DNA of 46,137 nucleotides, taken from NCBI RefSeq assembly GCF_902500215.1, contig NZ_CABVOU010000030.1, positions 1-46,137 on the forward strand. The letters are read 5' to 3'. Made by a program: the position numbers and the translations under genes. The stretch's first letter is position 1. Each line of letters begins with the position of its first letter. Below, in pieces: positions 24,087-34,008 of this stretch. Below the pieces are notes generated by a model that saw only the letters and a list, made by a program, of their open reading frames with translations, ran no database searches and was not told where the DNA came from. This DNA is from Halomonas lysinitropha (GTDB lineage: Bacteria; Pseudomonadota; Gammaproteobacteria; Pseudomonadales; Halomonadaceae).

Positions 24087-25205
24087 GTGAAAGTCCTCAC
24101 CGTTTTCGGTACCCGGCCCGAAGCCATCAAGATGGCGCCGCTGGCCCTCCAACTCGCCACGGATGCGCGTTTTAATTCCCGGGTCTGCGTGACCGCCCAG
24201 CACCGTGAAATGCTCGACCAGGTGCTGGCGCTGTTCGAACTCGTCCCCGATTACGATCTCGATCTGATGAAACCCGGTCAGGACCTCAACGATGTCACCA
24301 CCGGCATCCTGCAGGGCATGAAGAGCGTGCTCAGCGACTTCCAGCCGGATATCGTGCTGGTGCACGGCGACACCGCTACCACCTTCGCCACCACCCTGGC
24401 CTGCTACTACCAGCAGATCCCGGTGGGCCACGTGGAGGCCGGCCTGCGCACCGGCAACCTCTACTCGCCGTGGCCGGAGGAGGGCAACCGCAAGCTCACC
24501 GGTGCACTCGCCGCTCAGCACTTTGCCCCCACCGCCACCTCCCGCCACAACCTGCTGGAAGAGGGCGTAGACCCGGCCCGAGTTCACGTGACTGGCAATA
24601 CCGTGATCGACGCCCTCCTCGAGGTGACCGCCAAGCTGAAAGACAATGCCCCGCTGGCCGCCGAGCAGGCCGCCCGCTTCCCCATGCTCGAACACGACAA
24701 GCGGCTGATCCTGGTGACCGGCCACCGCCGCGAGAGCTTCGGCGACGGCTTCGAGCGCATCTGCCAGGCCCTGGCCGAGACGGCCCAGGCCCACCCGGAT
24801 ACCCAGATCCTCTACCCGGTGCACCTCAATCCCAACGTGCGCGAGCCGGTCAACCGCCTGCTGGGCAGCAACGCCAACATTCACCTGATCGAGCCCCAGG
24901 ACTACCTGCCCTTCGTCTACCTGATGAACCGCGCCCATATCATCCTCACCGACTCCGGCGGCATCCAGGAAGAGGCGCCCTCGCTGGGCAAGCCGGTACT
25001 GGTGATGCGCGACACCACCGAACGCCCCGAAGCCGTGGACGCCGGCACCGTCAAGCTGGTGGGCACGGACGTCAGCACCATCACCGGCGAGCTCACCCGC
25101 CTGCTCACCGACCCGGCCGCCTACAACGCCATGAGCTATGCCCATAACCCCTACGGCGACGGCAAGGCCTGCCAGCGCATTCGCGATGCACTTGCTTCGC
25201 GGTAA
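24087..25205 (+). CDS. wecB: UDP-N-acetylglucosamine 2-epimerase (non-hydrolysing)
   Basis: This 372-residue GT-B-fold enzyme has all WecB landmarks: [10 protein letters not shown] at the N-terminus, [10 protein letters not shown], the central TGHRRESFG, and [20 protein letters not shown] followed by TTERPEA. It converts UDP-GlcNAc to UDP-ManNAc in the cytoplasm. The start is a GTG at 24087 with AAGGAA 7 bases upstream, giving the usual family length. It pairs with wecC downstream to supply UDP-ManNAcA. Confidence 0.96.
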   Translation: MKVLTVFGTRPEAIKMAPLALQLATDARFNSRVCVTAQHREMLDQVLALFELVPDYDLDLMKPGQDLNDVTTGILQGMKSVLSDFQPDIVLVHGDTATTFATTLACYYQQIPVGHVEAGLRTGNLYSPWPEEGNRKLTGALAAQHFAPTATSRHNLLEEGVDPARVHVTGNTVIDALLEVTAKLKDNAPLAAEQAARFPMLEHDKRLILVTGHRRESFGDGFERICQALAETAQAHPDTQILYPVHLNPNVREPVNRLLGSNANIHLIEPQDYLPFVYLMNRAHIILTDSGGIQEEAPSLGKPVLVMRDTTERPEAVDAGTVKLVGTDVSTITGELTRLLTDPAAYNAMSYAHNPYGDGKACQRIRDALASR

Positions 25206-25328
25206 GCGCCGCTGCGCGGCTTGTGAGCGCTTCGCTTGTGAAAAGTGAGTAGTCAGCGTGCTTCGCGCTTGTGAATGGCACTATCCACCACTCACCATTC
25301 ACCACTCTCAAGCCCGCAGGGCGCACAC
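25206..25328. repeat. GNA-hairpin/heptamer array IV
   Basis: After the wecB stop there are minus-orientation units (GCGCCGCTGCGCGGCTTGTGA, GAGCGCTTCGCTTGTGA, and GCGTGCTTCGCGCTTGTGA). Complementary heptamers follow (CACCACTCACCATTCACCACT), then a GCCC-GCA-GGGC hairpin at 25313-25323. The wecC start follows 18 bases later with its own GGAAG ribosome site. Confidence 0.8.
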
Positions 25329-25345
25329 ACATCACGGAAGTATCT

Positions 25346-26665
25346 ATGCAATTCAACACCATCTCCATGATCGGCCTGGGCTACATCGGCCTGCCCACCG
25401 CCGCCGTCTTCGCCTCCCGCAAGAAGCAGGTCATCGGCGTAGACATCAACCAGCAGGCCGTGGATACCATCAACCGAGGCGAGATCCATATCGTCGAGCC
25501 CGAGCTCGACATGGTCGTGCATGCCGCTGTGAAGGAGGGCTACCTGCGCGCCACCACGACATCGGAACCGGCAGATGCCTTCCTGGTGGCCGTGCCCACG
25601 CCTTTCCATACCGATGAGAATGGCCAGAATCACAAGGCGGACCTCAGTTACATCCAGGCCGCGGCCCGGTCCATCGCCCCGATGCTACACCCCGGCAACC
25701 TGGTGGTGCTGGAATCCACCAGCCCGGTGGGTGCCACCGAGCAGATGGCCGAGTGGCTGGCCGAGGCACGCCCCGATCTCAGCTTCCCCCAGACCCACGG
25801 CGCGGCCTCGGATATCCGCATTGCGCACTGCCCGGAGCGGGTACTGCCCGGGCATGTGATCCGCGAGCTGGTGGAGAACGACCGCGTGATCGGCGGCATG
25901 ACGCCCAAGTGCGCCGAGGCGGCCTGTGCGCTCTACGAGATCGTGGTGGAGGGGGAGTGCGTGCCCACCACCGCCCGCACCGCCGAGATGGCCAAGCTCA
26001 CTGAGAACAGCTTCCGCGACGTGAACATTGCCTTCGCCAACGAGCTCTCCACCATCTGCCACGAGCTGGAGATCAACGTCTGGGAACTGATTGCGCTGGC
26101 CAACCGCCACCCCCGTGTGAACATCCTCACCCCTGGCGCCGGTGTGGGTGGCCACTGCATCGCCGTGGACCCCTGGTTTATCGTCGATGCTTGCCCGGAG
26201 CAGGCCCAGTTAATCCGAACGGCGCGTAAGGTCAACGATGCCAAGCCCCTCTGGGTACTCGGCCGCGTTCGCGAAGCACTGGAGGGGCATCACGAGGCCA
26301 ATCCCAATGCCCGCCGCAGCGATCTCACCGTGGCGTGCCTGGGTATCGCCTTCAAGCCGGATATCGACGACCTTCGAGAAAGCCCCGCCCTCGGCATCGT
26401 CCAGCAGGTGGCCGAACTGGGCTGCCGTGTCCAGGTGGTGGAACCCAACATCGAAGCACTGCCGGAAAGCCTGCAGCGGCCTAACGTCGAACTCGCCTCC
26501 CTGGACGAAGCCCTGACCCAGGCCGACGTGGTCTGTGTACTGGTCAAGCACAAGTCATTCATCAAGCAGACCGAGGCCGTACGCAGCAAGGCCACCCTCA
26601 TCGACGCTGTCGGTCTTATGGGATACGAGCGACGCGCTGTCTACGATCGTCGCGACCCCTTGTAG
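25346..26665 (+). CDS. wecC: UDP-N-acetyl-D-mannosamine dehydrogenase
   Basis: The product is 439 residues, a UDP-sugar dehydrogenase of the WecC type. The NAD-binding motif GLGYIGLP is at residues 10-17. The middle domain has TAEMAKLTENSFRDVNIAFANE, and the catalytic Cys271 lies in GVGGHCIAVDPWF. The C-terminal UDP-binding domain starts with GIAFKPDIDDLRESPA. It oxidises UDP-ManNAc to UDP-ManNAcA using two NAD+. The ATG at 25346 matches the family N-terminus and has a GGAAG ribosome site. Confidence 0.95.
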   Translation: MQFNTISMIGLGYIGLPTAAVFASRKKQVIGVDINQQAVDTINRGEIHIVEPELDMVVHAAVKEGYLRATTTSEPADAFLVAVPTPFHTDENGQNHKADLSYIQAAARSIAPMLHPGNLVVLESTSPVGATEQMAEWLAEARPDLSFPQTHGAASDIRIAHCPERVLPGHVIRELVENDRVIGGMTPKCAEAACALYEIVVEGECVPTTARTAEMAKLTENSFRDVNIAFANELSTICHELEINVWELIALANRHPRVNILTPGAGVGGHCIAVDPWFIVDACPEQAQLIRTARKVNDAKPLWVLGRVREALEGHHEANPNARRSDLTVACLGIAFKPDIDDLRESPALGIVQQVAELGCRVQVVEPNIEALPESLQRPNVELASLDEALTQADVVCVLVKHKSFIKQTEAVRSKATLIDAVGLMGYERRAVYDRRDPL

Positions 26666-26790
26666 GATCGCAGCCCCGCCCTCCTTGTGGGAGCACAGCT
26701 TGCTGCCGGTTCGACGCTTCGACGATTGGCGCCGCAGGCGCCCAAGGCCACTGTTACACGTTACTCCCCACCAGCACAAAGCGCGCTCAC
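26666..26790. repeat. REP-like sequence plus GNA hairpin between wecC and the giant glycosyltransferase gene
   Basis: A sequence TTGTGGGAGCACAGCTTGCT near 26685-26704 matches the REP-like unit at 10876-10892 over about 17 bases. It is followed by a perfect GGCGCC-GCA-GGCGCC hairpin near 26728-26742, again a C-GNA-G triloop, and by AAGCGCGCTCACTCCGCAC, a trailing fragment of the array type. It is a mixed element of both repeat families. Confidence 0.7.
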
Positions 26791-26807
26791 TCCGCACGTA
26801 GGTACCC

Positions 26808-29800
26808 ATGGACGACCTTCTCCACCTCGCCACTCAACTCGCCGACCAAACCACCACGCCCCTGTTCGCCCCGATCCAGGGGCGTGTCGCCTATGTCGTC
26901 AGCCACGGGGCCAGCTACGCCAGCAACGGCTATGCCGTGCGCACCCAGGGCATCGCCCGGGCGCTCAACCAGCAAGGCCTGGAAACCCTGTGTATTGTGC
27001 GCCCGGGGCGCCCCTGGGAGCTGGGTACCGAGCAGGGCAGCCTGGCACCGGAGGCCGAGATCGACGGCGTGCGCTATTTGCATAGCCGTTGGCCCCAGGG
27101 CAGAACCCCCGCCGGCCCCCGTGAGCACCTGGAAGCCAGCGTAGCGCGTCTTGAGGAGTTATTTCGGGTTTATCGCCCGACAGCAGTGTTGGCGGCCTCG
27201 AACTGGATCGTGGGCCTGCCGGCCTGGATTGCCGCCAGGCGCCTGGGGCTGCCCTTCTACAACGAAGTGCGTGGTTTCTGGGAGCTCTCCCGCGAGGGCC
27301 GTGAGCCGGGCTACGCCGAGGGCGCCGCGTTCAAGCAGGAAGCCGAGCTCGATGCCTTCGTGGCCCGCCAGGCCGAGCAGGTGTTCACCCTTAACCAGCC
27401 GATGAGGGAGGAGCTGGCGCGGCGTGATGTAGACCCCGCCCGAATCGAGATCGTCCCCAACGGCGTCAGCCAGCTGCCCGAGCGCAAGCCCGCAGAACCG
27501 GCCTTGAAGCAGAAACTGGGCATCGCCGAGGACGAGCGCGTGATCGGCTACGTGGGCAGTTTCAGCCCCTATGAAGGTCTGGATGTGCTGTTTGATGCCT
27601 GCTCGGAGCTGGTGCAACAGGGCGAAAAGCTCAAGCTGCTGCTGGTTGGCGATGACCAGCCCCTGACCCTGAAAAACCACAGCGGGGCTTCAGCTGCCCA
27701 CCTAGCCGATACCGGCTTGAAGGAAACCCCACCCTGGCTGATTCAGGTCGGGCGGGTGCCGCATGCCCAGGTAGCGGACTACTACGCGCTGCTGGATGCC
27801 GTGGTGATCCCCCGCAAGCCCCTGGCGGTATGCCAACTCGTGCCGCCCATGAAAGCCGCCGAGGCCCTGGCCTACGGCAAGCGGCTGGTTGTCTCGGATG
27901 TAGCACCCCTGGCGGAGTACGCCGACAAATATGAAGGCGTGGTGAGTTTCGAGGCCGGCAGTGCCGCAAGCCTGGCGACAGCCCTTCAGAAGTCATTGAA
28001 TCTGCCAGCGCCCAAGCGAAGTACGGAGCTGCTGTTCTCTGCGCATACCGAGCCGATGGTGCGGGCGCTGAAGGGGGAGGGGAGTGAGGAGGCTTCGACA
28101 GTACAAGGCCAGGAAGAAAGGTCGGGGCAAGGCAGCGGTACTAAAGCACTGCTGCAACACCCCGAGCCGATTACGCTTCAGCCGATAGACCCGACCTGGT
28201 TCACCTTCGAGGTCACCGGAGGGCAGCAGCTTTCGATCTCGTCCGAGGTGGAGTATCGCAATATCGCCGAAGGGCAAAAGCGTAAGGCGGTGCTGCTGCT
28301 GCAGGGGAAGGATGCCAGCGGTAACCGTGTCGACAAGCCCCTTGGAAAGCTCGCCAAATCGGGCCACCTGAAGTCGCACTTCATGTACTTGGTACCATCT
28401 GACGGTAGAGCTTCACAACAGCACAAATTTACTGTGCCCGCTGGTATCACCCAGGTCTCGCTTGGTCTGTGTGCCTTCAACCACCAGCAGGGTGAAGAGG
28501 TCGTGGTGAGTGATCTTCGCGTTCAGGGTGTAGGTGTACATGCGCCGGAGCCGGCGAACGTTGAGACCACCGAGCAGGAGCTGACCAAAACACCGCACTG
28601 GAGCCGCTTTTCGGTCGATGAGCTGTTACCCCACAGCGTCACGGCCAGGCTGGACTTTGAGGGTAATGAAGGCCGGCATACCAAGGCCGCTATCGTACGA
28701 GTGGTCTACTACGACAAGGATCAACAGGAGATCCCGCCGCCCTATTCAGGGCTGCCGCTGTCCAACACGGTCGGTGCCTTCTCCTATATCAGTGAGGAAG
28801 GTGATCGACTGGTGCAGCTGATGCCACCTCGGGGGGCCACAGAAGCTGCCATCGGGCTGCAGCGCTGGAACGCCAAGGGCAAATTGTGGTTGAAGAGCGA
28901 GGTCGCCTGCGAGTCTGAAATTCGGCCCAGGGAAGCGCCGGCCAGCTCCATCGTGGCCCAGAGCGACGGGCCCAGCATACCCGCCCGTAGGCTTTCCGAT
29001 ATCAAGGTCGCCGCCATTCTTGATGAGTTCACGATGGAATGCTTCAAGATGGAGGTGGACCTGACGGCCATCACGCCCGACGATTGGGAAAGGCAAATGG
29101 AGGAGGCCCAGCCAGACCTCCTCTTCGTGGAGAGCTGCTGGTTCGGCAACGGTAACACCTGGAGTGGCCTGATGTATGGCTACACCTCCAACGGTCCCAA
29201 CCGGATGGACGATCTGCTCAAGGTCATTGGCTATTGTCGCAAGCGGGGCATTCCCACCGTGTTCTGGGCGAAAGAGGACCCGGTCCACTTCAGTCGCTTC
29301 GGGCCCACCGCCAAACTCTTTGACTATGTCTACACCACCGATGCCAACATGGTGCCGGAATACAGGAAGGAGTATGGGATAGAAGCCGAACCGCTCTCCT
29401 TCTTCAGTCAGCCTCAGGTGCACAACCCTGTGCCCTGGATTGCACGCAACGACAAGGCAGCCTTTGCAGGCTCCTATTACAGCGACAAGGTCGAACGCTG
29501 CGAGAACTTCCATGCCATCATGCAGGGGCTGGAAAAAGCAGGTGTGGACTATGACATCTATGACCGCTGCCTCAAGCGTGGCGTGGCGCATCTGGAGTTT
29601 CCGGAGCACTTCAAGAAGCATGTGATCGGCTACCTGGAACCCCACGAGATGTGGAAGGCCTACAAGGGCTATCGTTACACGGTCAACCTCAATACCGTGA
29701 AACATAGCCCTACCATGTTCGCGCGCCGGGTCTACGAGTCGCTGGCCTCCGGCACGCCGGTGATCAGCAACTACTCCGAGGGGGTCATTACCCAGTTCGG

Positions 29801-30302
29801 GGGGATCGTCTGTGCCAGCGATCGACAGGAGGAGATCGTCGCGTATGTCGAGCGTCTGCGCGACCCTGAAGCCTATGCGGCAATCAGCGCTCAGGGGGTC
29901 AGGGAAACGCTGGGCAGGCACACCCTGGCAGATCGCCTGGAGCAGGTGTGTGAAAGGTTGGGTATCCCTGTAGTGCCCCACCTGCCCCTGGCCAATGCGG
30001 TCTACACGGCGGGTACCGAGCAGCAGGTAGAGCAGGCCAGGGCTCACTTCCAGGCGCAGGGCTATCACCGCAAGCGCCTGGTGGTCAATCTGGAAAACAG
30101 CAACGTGCTCTATCCCTATCTCAACCGAAACTCCGAGGAAGAGGTATTCCGCGTGCTCACCGAGTTCGCCAAGCCACTGGAAGGCATCGAGGTACCCATG
30201 AGCCTCGACCAGCAGTATCCGGAAACACATCTGGAAGATGCCGCGATCAAGACACAGTACAAGAGTGATATGCCTGTGGAGCTCAAGGAGGTGGCCGTAT
30301 GA
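26808..30302 (+). CDS. Giant multi-domain glycosyltransferase (GT4 + beta-sandwich + CgeB-like GT)
   Basis: The product is 1164 residues with no membrane helix. Residues ~25-410 are a GT-B family 4 transferase (SHGASYASNGYAVRTQGIAR, IGYVGSFSPYEGLDVLFDAC, KAAEALAYGKRLVVSD). A polar linker (~415-450) follows. Residues ~455-725 are two beta-rich domains that look like carbohydrate-binding sandwiches. Residues ~735-1060 resemble the CgeB/DUF3880 type of transferase (PTVFWAKEDPVHFSRFG, then YTVNLNTVKHSPTMFARRVY and SLASGTPVISNYS). A ~90-residue tail closes it. Two catalytic modules imply alternating addition of two sugars, that is, a polymerase-like enzyme (inference). It overlaps the next gene by 4 bases. 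Confidence 0.85.
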   Translation: MDDLLHLATQLADQTTTPLFAPIQGRVAYVVSHGASYASNGYAVRTQGIARALNQQGLETLCIVRPGRPWELGTEQGSLAPEAEIDGVRYLHSRWPQGRTPAGPREHLEASVARLEELFRVYRPTAVLAASNWIVGLPAWIAARRLGLPFYNEVRGFWELSREGREPGYAEGAAFKQEAELDAFVARQAEQVFTLNQPMREELARRDVDPARIEIVPNGVSQLPERKPAEPALKQKLGIAEDERVIGYVGSFSPYEGLDVLFDACSELVQQGEKLKLLLVGDDQPLTLKNHSGASAAHLADTGLKETPPWLIQVGRVPHAQVADYYALLDAVVIPRKPLAVCQLVPPMKAAEALAYGKRLVVSDVAPLAEYADKYEGVVSFEAGSAASLATALQKSLNLPAPKRSTELLFSAHTEPMVRALKGEGSEEASTVQGQEERSGQGSGTKALLQHPEPITLQPIDPTWFTFEVTGGQQLSISSEVEYRNIAEGQKRKAVLLLQGKDASGNRVDKPLGKLAKSGHLKSHFMYLVPSDGRASQQHKFTVPAGITQVSLGLCAFNHQQGEEVVVSDLRVQGVGVHAPEPANVETTEQELTKTPHWSRFSVDELLPHSVTARLDFEGNEGRHTKAAIVRVVYYDKDQQEIPPPYSGLPLSNTVGAFSYISEEGDRLVQLMPPRGATEAAIGLQRWNAKGKLWLKSEVACESEIRPREAPASSIVAQSDGPSIPARRLSDIKVAAILDEFTMECFKMEVDLTAITPDDWERQMEEAQPDLLFVESCWFGNGNTWSGLMYGYTSNGPNRMDDLLKVIGYCRKRGIPTVFWAKEDPVHFSRFGPTAKLFDYVYTTDANMVPEYRKEYGIEAEPLSFFSQPQVHNPVPWIARNDKAAFAGSYYSDKVERCENFHAIMQGLEKAGVDYDIYDRCLKRGVAHLEFPEHFKKHVIGYLEPHEMWKAYKGYRYTVNLNTVKHSPTMFARRVYESLASGTPVISNYSEGVITQFGGIVCASDRQEEIVAYVERLRDPEAYAAISAQGVRETLGRHTLADRLEQVCERLGIPVVPHLPLANAVYTAGTEQQVEQARAHFQAQGYHRKRLVVNLENSNVLYPYLNRNSEEEVFRVLTEFAKPLEGIEVPMSLDQQYPETHLEDAAIKTQYKSDMPVELKEVAV

Positions 30303-32392
30303 AACACCTCAAGCTGCTGGTGTATGGCGACGTCAACCTCAACATCATGGATGGCTCTTCGGTATGGCTGGCAGAGCTGCTGCGGCTGCTGGCCAGTGAC
30401 CCGCGAGTCGAACTCGATTTTCTGCACAAGGCACCGGACCAGGGTGGACCGCTCAACGAGCAGGTGAGGGCGATTCCAGGGATCAACCGAATCGAGAAGC
30501 ACCCGCGGCCCATGAAGCCCGAGCAGGTGGTCGAGGCGATTCGCTCACTGGATGCCGAGCATCGCTATGATCGTGTCTTCGTGCGTGGCAATATCGCCAT
30601 GGGCAAGGAGCTGATCAAGCTGCTGCCCGGGCGGCTGGCCTACTACACGCTTGAGCCGTTCCAGCGCCTGGGGGAGCTGACCGGCCAGGAAAAGGCCGAG
30701 ATTGGCGAGATGCTCAGTCGGACGGCCTTTGCCGTGGTGCAGAGCGAGCGGATGCGCACCAGCTACAGTCGTGAGTTCGGCATTCCCGAAGAGCACCTCT
30801 ACATTCTGCCGCCGCTGATTCCTCCCATCCTCAAGAACCCTGGCTTTCGCAACCGCCTGAACAGCCTCTGCTACACGGGGAAGTTCTCGGAGGAGTGGGG
30901 TACGCCAGGACTGGTCGATACCTTCAAGCGGCTCAAGGAGCTGCTGCCATATGCCAAGCTGAACATTGCCGGCAACAAGTTTCATGGCGACCTGGGAGGA
31001 CGCAAGAACGACATCGAGACATTTTTTGCCAACGATGAAAGCGTCAACTGGGTGGGGGTGGTGTCTCGTCAGGAAAGCATCCAGCTGTCGCGAAACTCCG
31101 ATATCGGCTTTGCGCTGCGTTCCAACCTGATCGACAACGACGATTCCCAGGAGCTATCCACCAAGCTCTTCGAGTACATGAGTGCGGGAAAGCCGGTGAT
31201 CCTGCGCGCCACCAAGGTACACAGGGCCTTGATGGGGGAAGATTACCCGTTATTTGCCGAAACACCGGAGCAGGCCGCCGAGAAGTGCGCTAAAGCCTTG
31301 ACCGATGTGGCGCTGTATAGCCAAGCGGCCAGAATGTCCTACGATGCCTATAAGCGCTTTGCGAAAACCGTGAACCACGGGGGGATTGTCGAGCGTTTGC
31401 TTCAGGGGCAAAAGACCACCATCCTCTTTGCCGGGCACGACCTGAAGTTTCTGACCGATACCATCAATGCCTATCAGGAAGATGACAACTTCCAGGTGTT
31501 GATCGACCAGTGGCAGGGCCACACCAAGCACGATGAAACGGAAAGCCTGGCCAAGCTTGAGCAAGCGGACATCATTTTCTGCGAGTGGGGGCTGGGCAAT
31601 ATCCGCTGGTACTCACACCACAAGAAGGCGGGCCAGCGGTTGGTCGTTCGCATACACCTTCAGGAAAACAGCCAGCCCCAGTACCTCAAGGAAGCGGACA
31701 GGGAGAAGATTGACCGCTATATCTTCATTGCGCCGTATCGCTATGAAGAGTTTGTGGAGATGCACGACCTGCCACGTGAGCGTGCCAAGCTGGTGTTCAA
31801 TACCGTCCACGTCGAAAAGTTCAACCTTCCCAAGCACCCGGAAGCCCAATATACACTGGGGTTTGTAGGAATCGTGCCCTGGCGCAAGCGCTTCGACAAG
31901 GCGCTGGAGCTATTTGATAAGCTTTGGCACAAGGATCACCGCTATACGCTAAGAGTCAAGGGTAAGCTGCCGGAAGACTTCCCGTGGATGAAAACCAACC
32001 CCAACTTTCGGGAAGAACTCGCACTGTATGACGGGCTCTATAAAAAGATAAAGCAGGCTCCGTGGTGTAATAACGTTTTCTTTGACGGTCACGGAAACGA
32101 TATGCCGAAATGGTATCGAAAGATTGGCTATATCGTTTCTACCAGCGACTTTGAGGGAAGCCACCAGGCGGTTGCCGAGGGCATGGCATCGGGTGCGATA
32201 CCCTTGATGTTACCGTGGGCAGGCGCTGAAACCGTATACCCCAAGGAGTTTGTTTTCTCTGATGTGGAGGAGATGGTTGGCTTCGTGATGGAAAAAGAGC
32301 TTGAGGTTGATAATACTAGCTATGCTTATGAGCATTTTTACCATGAAGCAATCGTCCGTCAGTTAAGAACTCAATGTGAGATGATGGTATAA
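30299..32392 (+). CDS. Tandem GT4-type glycosyltransferase
   Basis: The product is 697 residues with two GT-B modules. The first (~1-370) has LVYGDVNLNIMDGSSVWLAEL at the N-terminus and FEYMSAGKPVILRAT at the nucleotide-binding end. The second (~372-697) begins TILFAGHDLKFLTDTINAY and contains VGIVPWRKRFDKALELFD and STSDFEGSHQAVAEGMASGA. It is probably cytoplasmic and working on the same polymer as the 1164-residue enzyme, to which it is coupled by an ATGA overlap. Base composition starts to fall in its last ~400 bases, marking entry into the AT-rich mosaic. Confidence 0.86.
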   Translation: MKHLKLLVYGDVNLNIMDGSSVWLAELLRLLASDPRVELDFLHKAPDQGGPLNEQVRAIPGINRIEKHPRPMKPEQVVEAIRSLDAEHRYDRVFVRGNIAMGKELIKLLPGRLAYYTLEPFQRLGELTGQEKAEIGEMLSRTAFAVVQSERMRTSYSREFGIPEEHLYILPPLIPPILKNPGFRNRLNSLCYTGKFSEEWGTPGLVDTFKRLKELLPYAKLNIAGNKFHGDLGGRKNDIETFFANDESVNWVGVVSRQESIQLSRNSDIGFALRSNLIDNDDSQELSTKLFEYMSAGKPVILRATKVHRALMGEDYPLFAETPEQAAEKCAKALTDVALYSQAARMSYDAYKRFAKTVNHGGIVERLLQGQKTTILFAGHDLKFLTDTINAYQEDDNFQVLIDQWQGHTKHDETESLAKLEQADIIFCEWGLGNIRWYSHHKKAGQRLVVRIHLQENSQPQYLKEADREKIDRYIFIAPYRYEEFVEMHDLPRERAKLVFNTVHVEKFNLPKHPEAQYTLGFVGIVPWRKRFDKALELFDKLWHKDHRYTLRVKGKLPEDFPWMKTNPNFREELALYDGLYKKIKQAPWCNNVFFDGHGNDMPKWYRKIGYIVSTSDFEGSHQAVAEGMASGAIPLMLPWAGAETVYPKEFVFSDVEEMVGFVMEKELEVDNTSYAYEHFYHEAIVRQLRTQCEMMV

Positions 32393-32394
32393 TA

Positions 32395-34008
32395 ATGTCA
32401 AAGTCAAGTTGTAGCTTGCCGAACCCGGTTTCCGATCTCCTTGGCGCCCTTCTAAGCCGATCATACAAGTTCATTGTGGGTGAGGTTGGTGGAAGTAATT
32501 CAGTCGCAAAAAAATCTCTCGAGAAGGCAGTCAATGAGAAAAAGGTTGAGATTAAAAGCTTCGAAGATACGGATCTCGACTTCCTGACATTCGACTGGTG
32601 TAGCCCTGACAAGGACAGGAACTGGTGGTGGCAGATGCAAGCCCTGCCGTTTCTCGACTGGTTTTCTCGTTGTCATCAGCTTCTTGATGAGCGGGAGCTT
32701 GAGCAGTATTTTGATTTTTGTGTTGCCGCGCTATTGCAGTGGCTTAAACAAGAACCGAACAGCGATCAGTCCCCTCTGCGCTGGCATGACCATGCAACGG
32801 CCTACAGGCTTACGCATCTTACCAACTGGCTAATTGTCGTCTCAGCGAACGAGGCACTGGTTGAAAAGCTCTTGAGCGTGGAATCAACTCTCAATCTTCC
32901 GGAAGTGTTTTCCAACCATGTAGCCTGGCTAAGCGAGGAAGAGAATTATTCCAAGCACACCAACCATGGTTTTGACCAGGCGATGGCGGTGTTTTCCCTT
33001 GGGCTCCATGCTGGGAGAAAGCTGTGGCAGGCTGAGTCGGACCTTGCCGAAAAAAGGTTGATTGACGAGGTGAAATTTGCCTTTACCGAAGAGGGCGTGC
33101 ACAAGGAAAATAGCCCTGGCTATCATGTATTCATGATGCGTCGCCTAGAGAAACTGGTACGGCTGGAGCAGCTGGGTGAGACGACGGTTGGTATCGAGGC
33201 CAGAATAATACAGGAAGATGCAGAACGGTTTCTGGAAGCGATTACCCTGCCGGATGGCACTCTCCCTATGGTAGGAGATACGCGTGGCGGACAGAAGGGA
33301 AAGATGACAGAGATTGAGGAAGGTCCTGTTGTTTATGATTTCTCCAAGTCCGGGTATGTGGTTATAAAAGGGCTGTATAAAGAAAAACCATACTATCTCC
33401 TGTTTAAAAACTGCCATGACTCCAATTACCATCGGCATGATGATGATTTAAGTATTTATCTTTACTATAACGGCCGAACGCTGCTTGGGGATGGTGGGCT
33501 AGGCTCACATAACGAAAATGATCCGAAGCGCAAGCAGTTGCGCAGTTACAAATCACATAATGTGCCTTATGTGAAAAGTTTGGCTGTGCGAAATAGGGAG
33601 CAGCTAAATAGGCCGCCTAGCGTTGTTGTGAATGAGCATGGTGTTACCGGCATGTCAGCTATGTTTGGCCAGGTTATTAAGCGTACTGTTGACTGGAAGA
33701 ATGTTCATAGCGGAAGAATAGCTGTTCGAGATAAAGTGGCTAACTTCAAGCCGGATCAAGTTTTTGGAGCTGGTTTTATCACAGAATATCAGTTTGAGAA
33801 GAAAGGTGATAACAAAAGTTATGACATTCTAGGTGGCGGCATTGTTTATGCTACCATCACGCCAAGGATCAAGGTTGATGCTGAAAACCACCAAGCGTTG
33901 ATATCAAAATCCTATGGAGATTTTGAGCTAGTTCATAGCATGAGTTGTGAGTCTATGGGAAGTGACGCAATTAGTTTTGCAATCAATCTTGGGGGCGCGA
34001 CACCATGA
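32395..34008 (+). CDS. Heparinase II/III-family polysaccharide lyase-like protein
   Basis: The product is 537 residues: an N-terminal (alpha/alpha) toroid (~60-300) and a C-terminal beta-sandwich of the heparinase II/III type. Expected catalytic positions are visible: Asn190-His191 in TNHGFDQ, Tyr243 in NSPGYHVF, and His346/His348 in YHRHDDDLSIY. The family cleaves uronic-acid polysaccharides by beta-elimination. There is no signal peptide, so it is cytoplasmic, or exported by a route I cannot see. In a locus making ManNAcA it could trim or quality-control the polymer. The start is 2 bases after the previous stop. Confidence 0.88.
   Translation: MSKSSCSLPNPVSDLLGALLSRSYKFIVGEVGGSNSVAKKSLEKAVNEKKVEIKSFEDTDLDFLTFDWCSPDKDRNWWWQMQALPFLDWFSRCHQLLDERELEQYFDFCVAALLQWLKQEPNSDQSPLRWHDHATAYRLTHLTNWLIVVSANEALVEKLLSVESTLNLPEVFSNHVAWLSEEENYSKHTNHGFDQAMAVFSLGLHAGRKLWQAESDLAEKRLIDEVKFAFTEEGVHKENSPGYHVFMMRRLEKLVRLEQLGETTVGIEARIIQEDAERFLEAITLPDGTLPMVGDTRGGQKGKMTEIEEGPVVYDFSKSGYVVIKGLYKEKPYYLLFKNCHDSNYHRHDDDLSIYLYYNGRTLLGDGGLGSHNENDPKRKQLRSYKSHNVPYVKSLAVRNREQLNRPPSVVVNEHGVTGMSAMFGQVIKRTVDWKNVHSGRIAVRDKVANFKPDQVFGAGFITEYQFEKKGDNKSYDILGGGIVYATITPRIKVDAENHQALISKSYGDFELVHSMSCESMGSDAISFAINLGGATP

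Noticed and set aside
28746..30230. Minus-strand ORF (494 codons) opposite the giant glycosyltransferase
   Set aside because: Antisense of a conserved GT module, with no recognisable domain.
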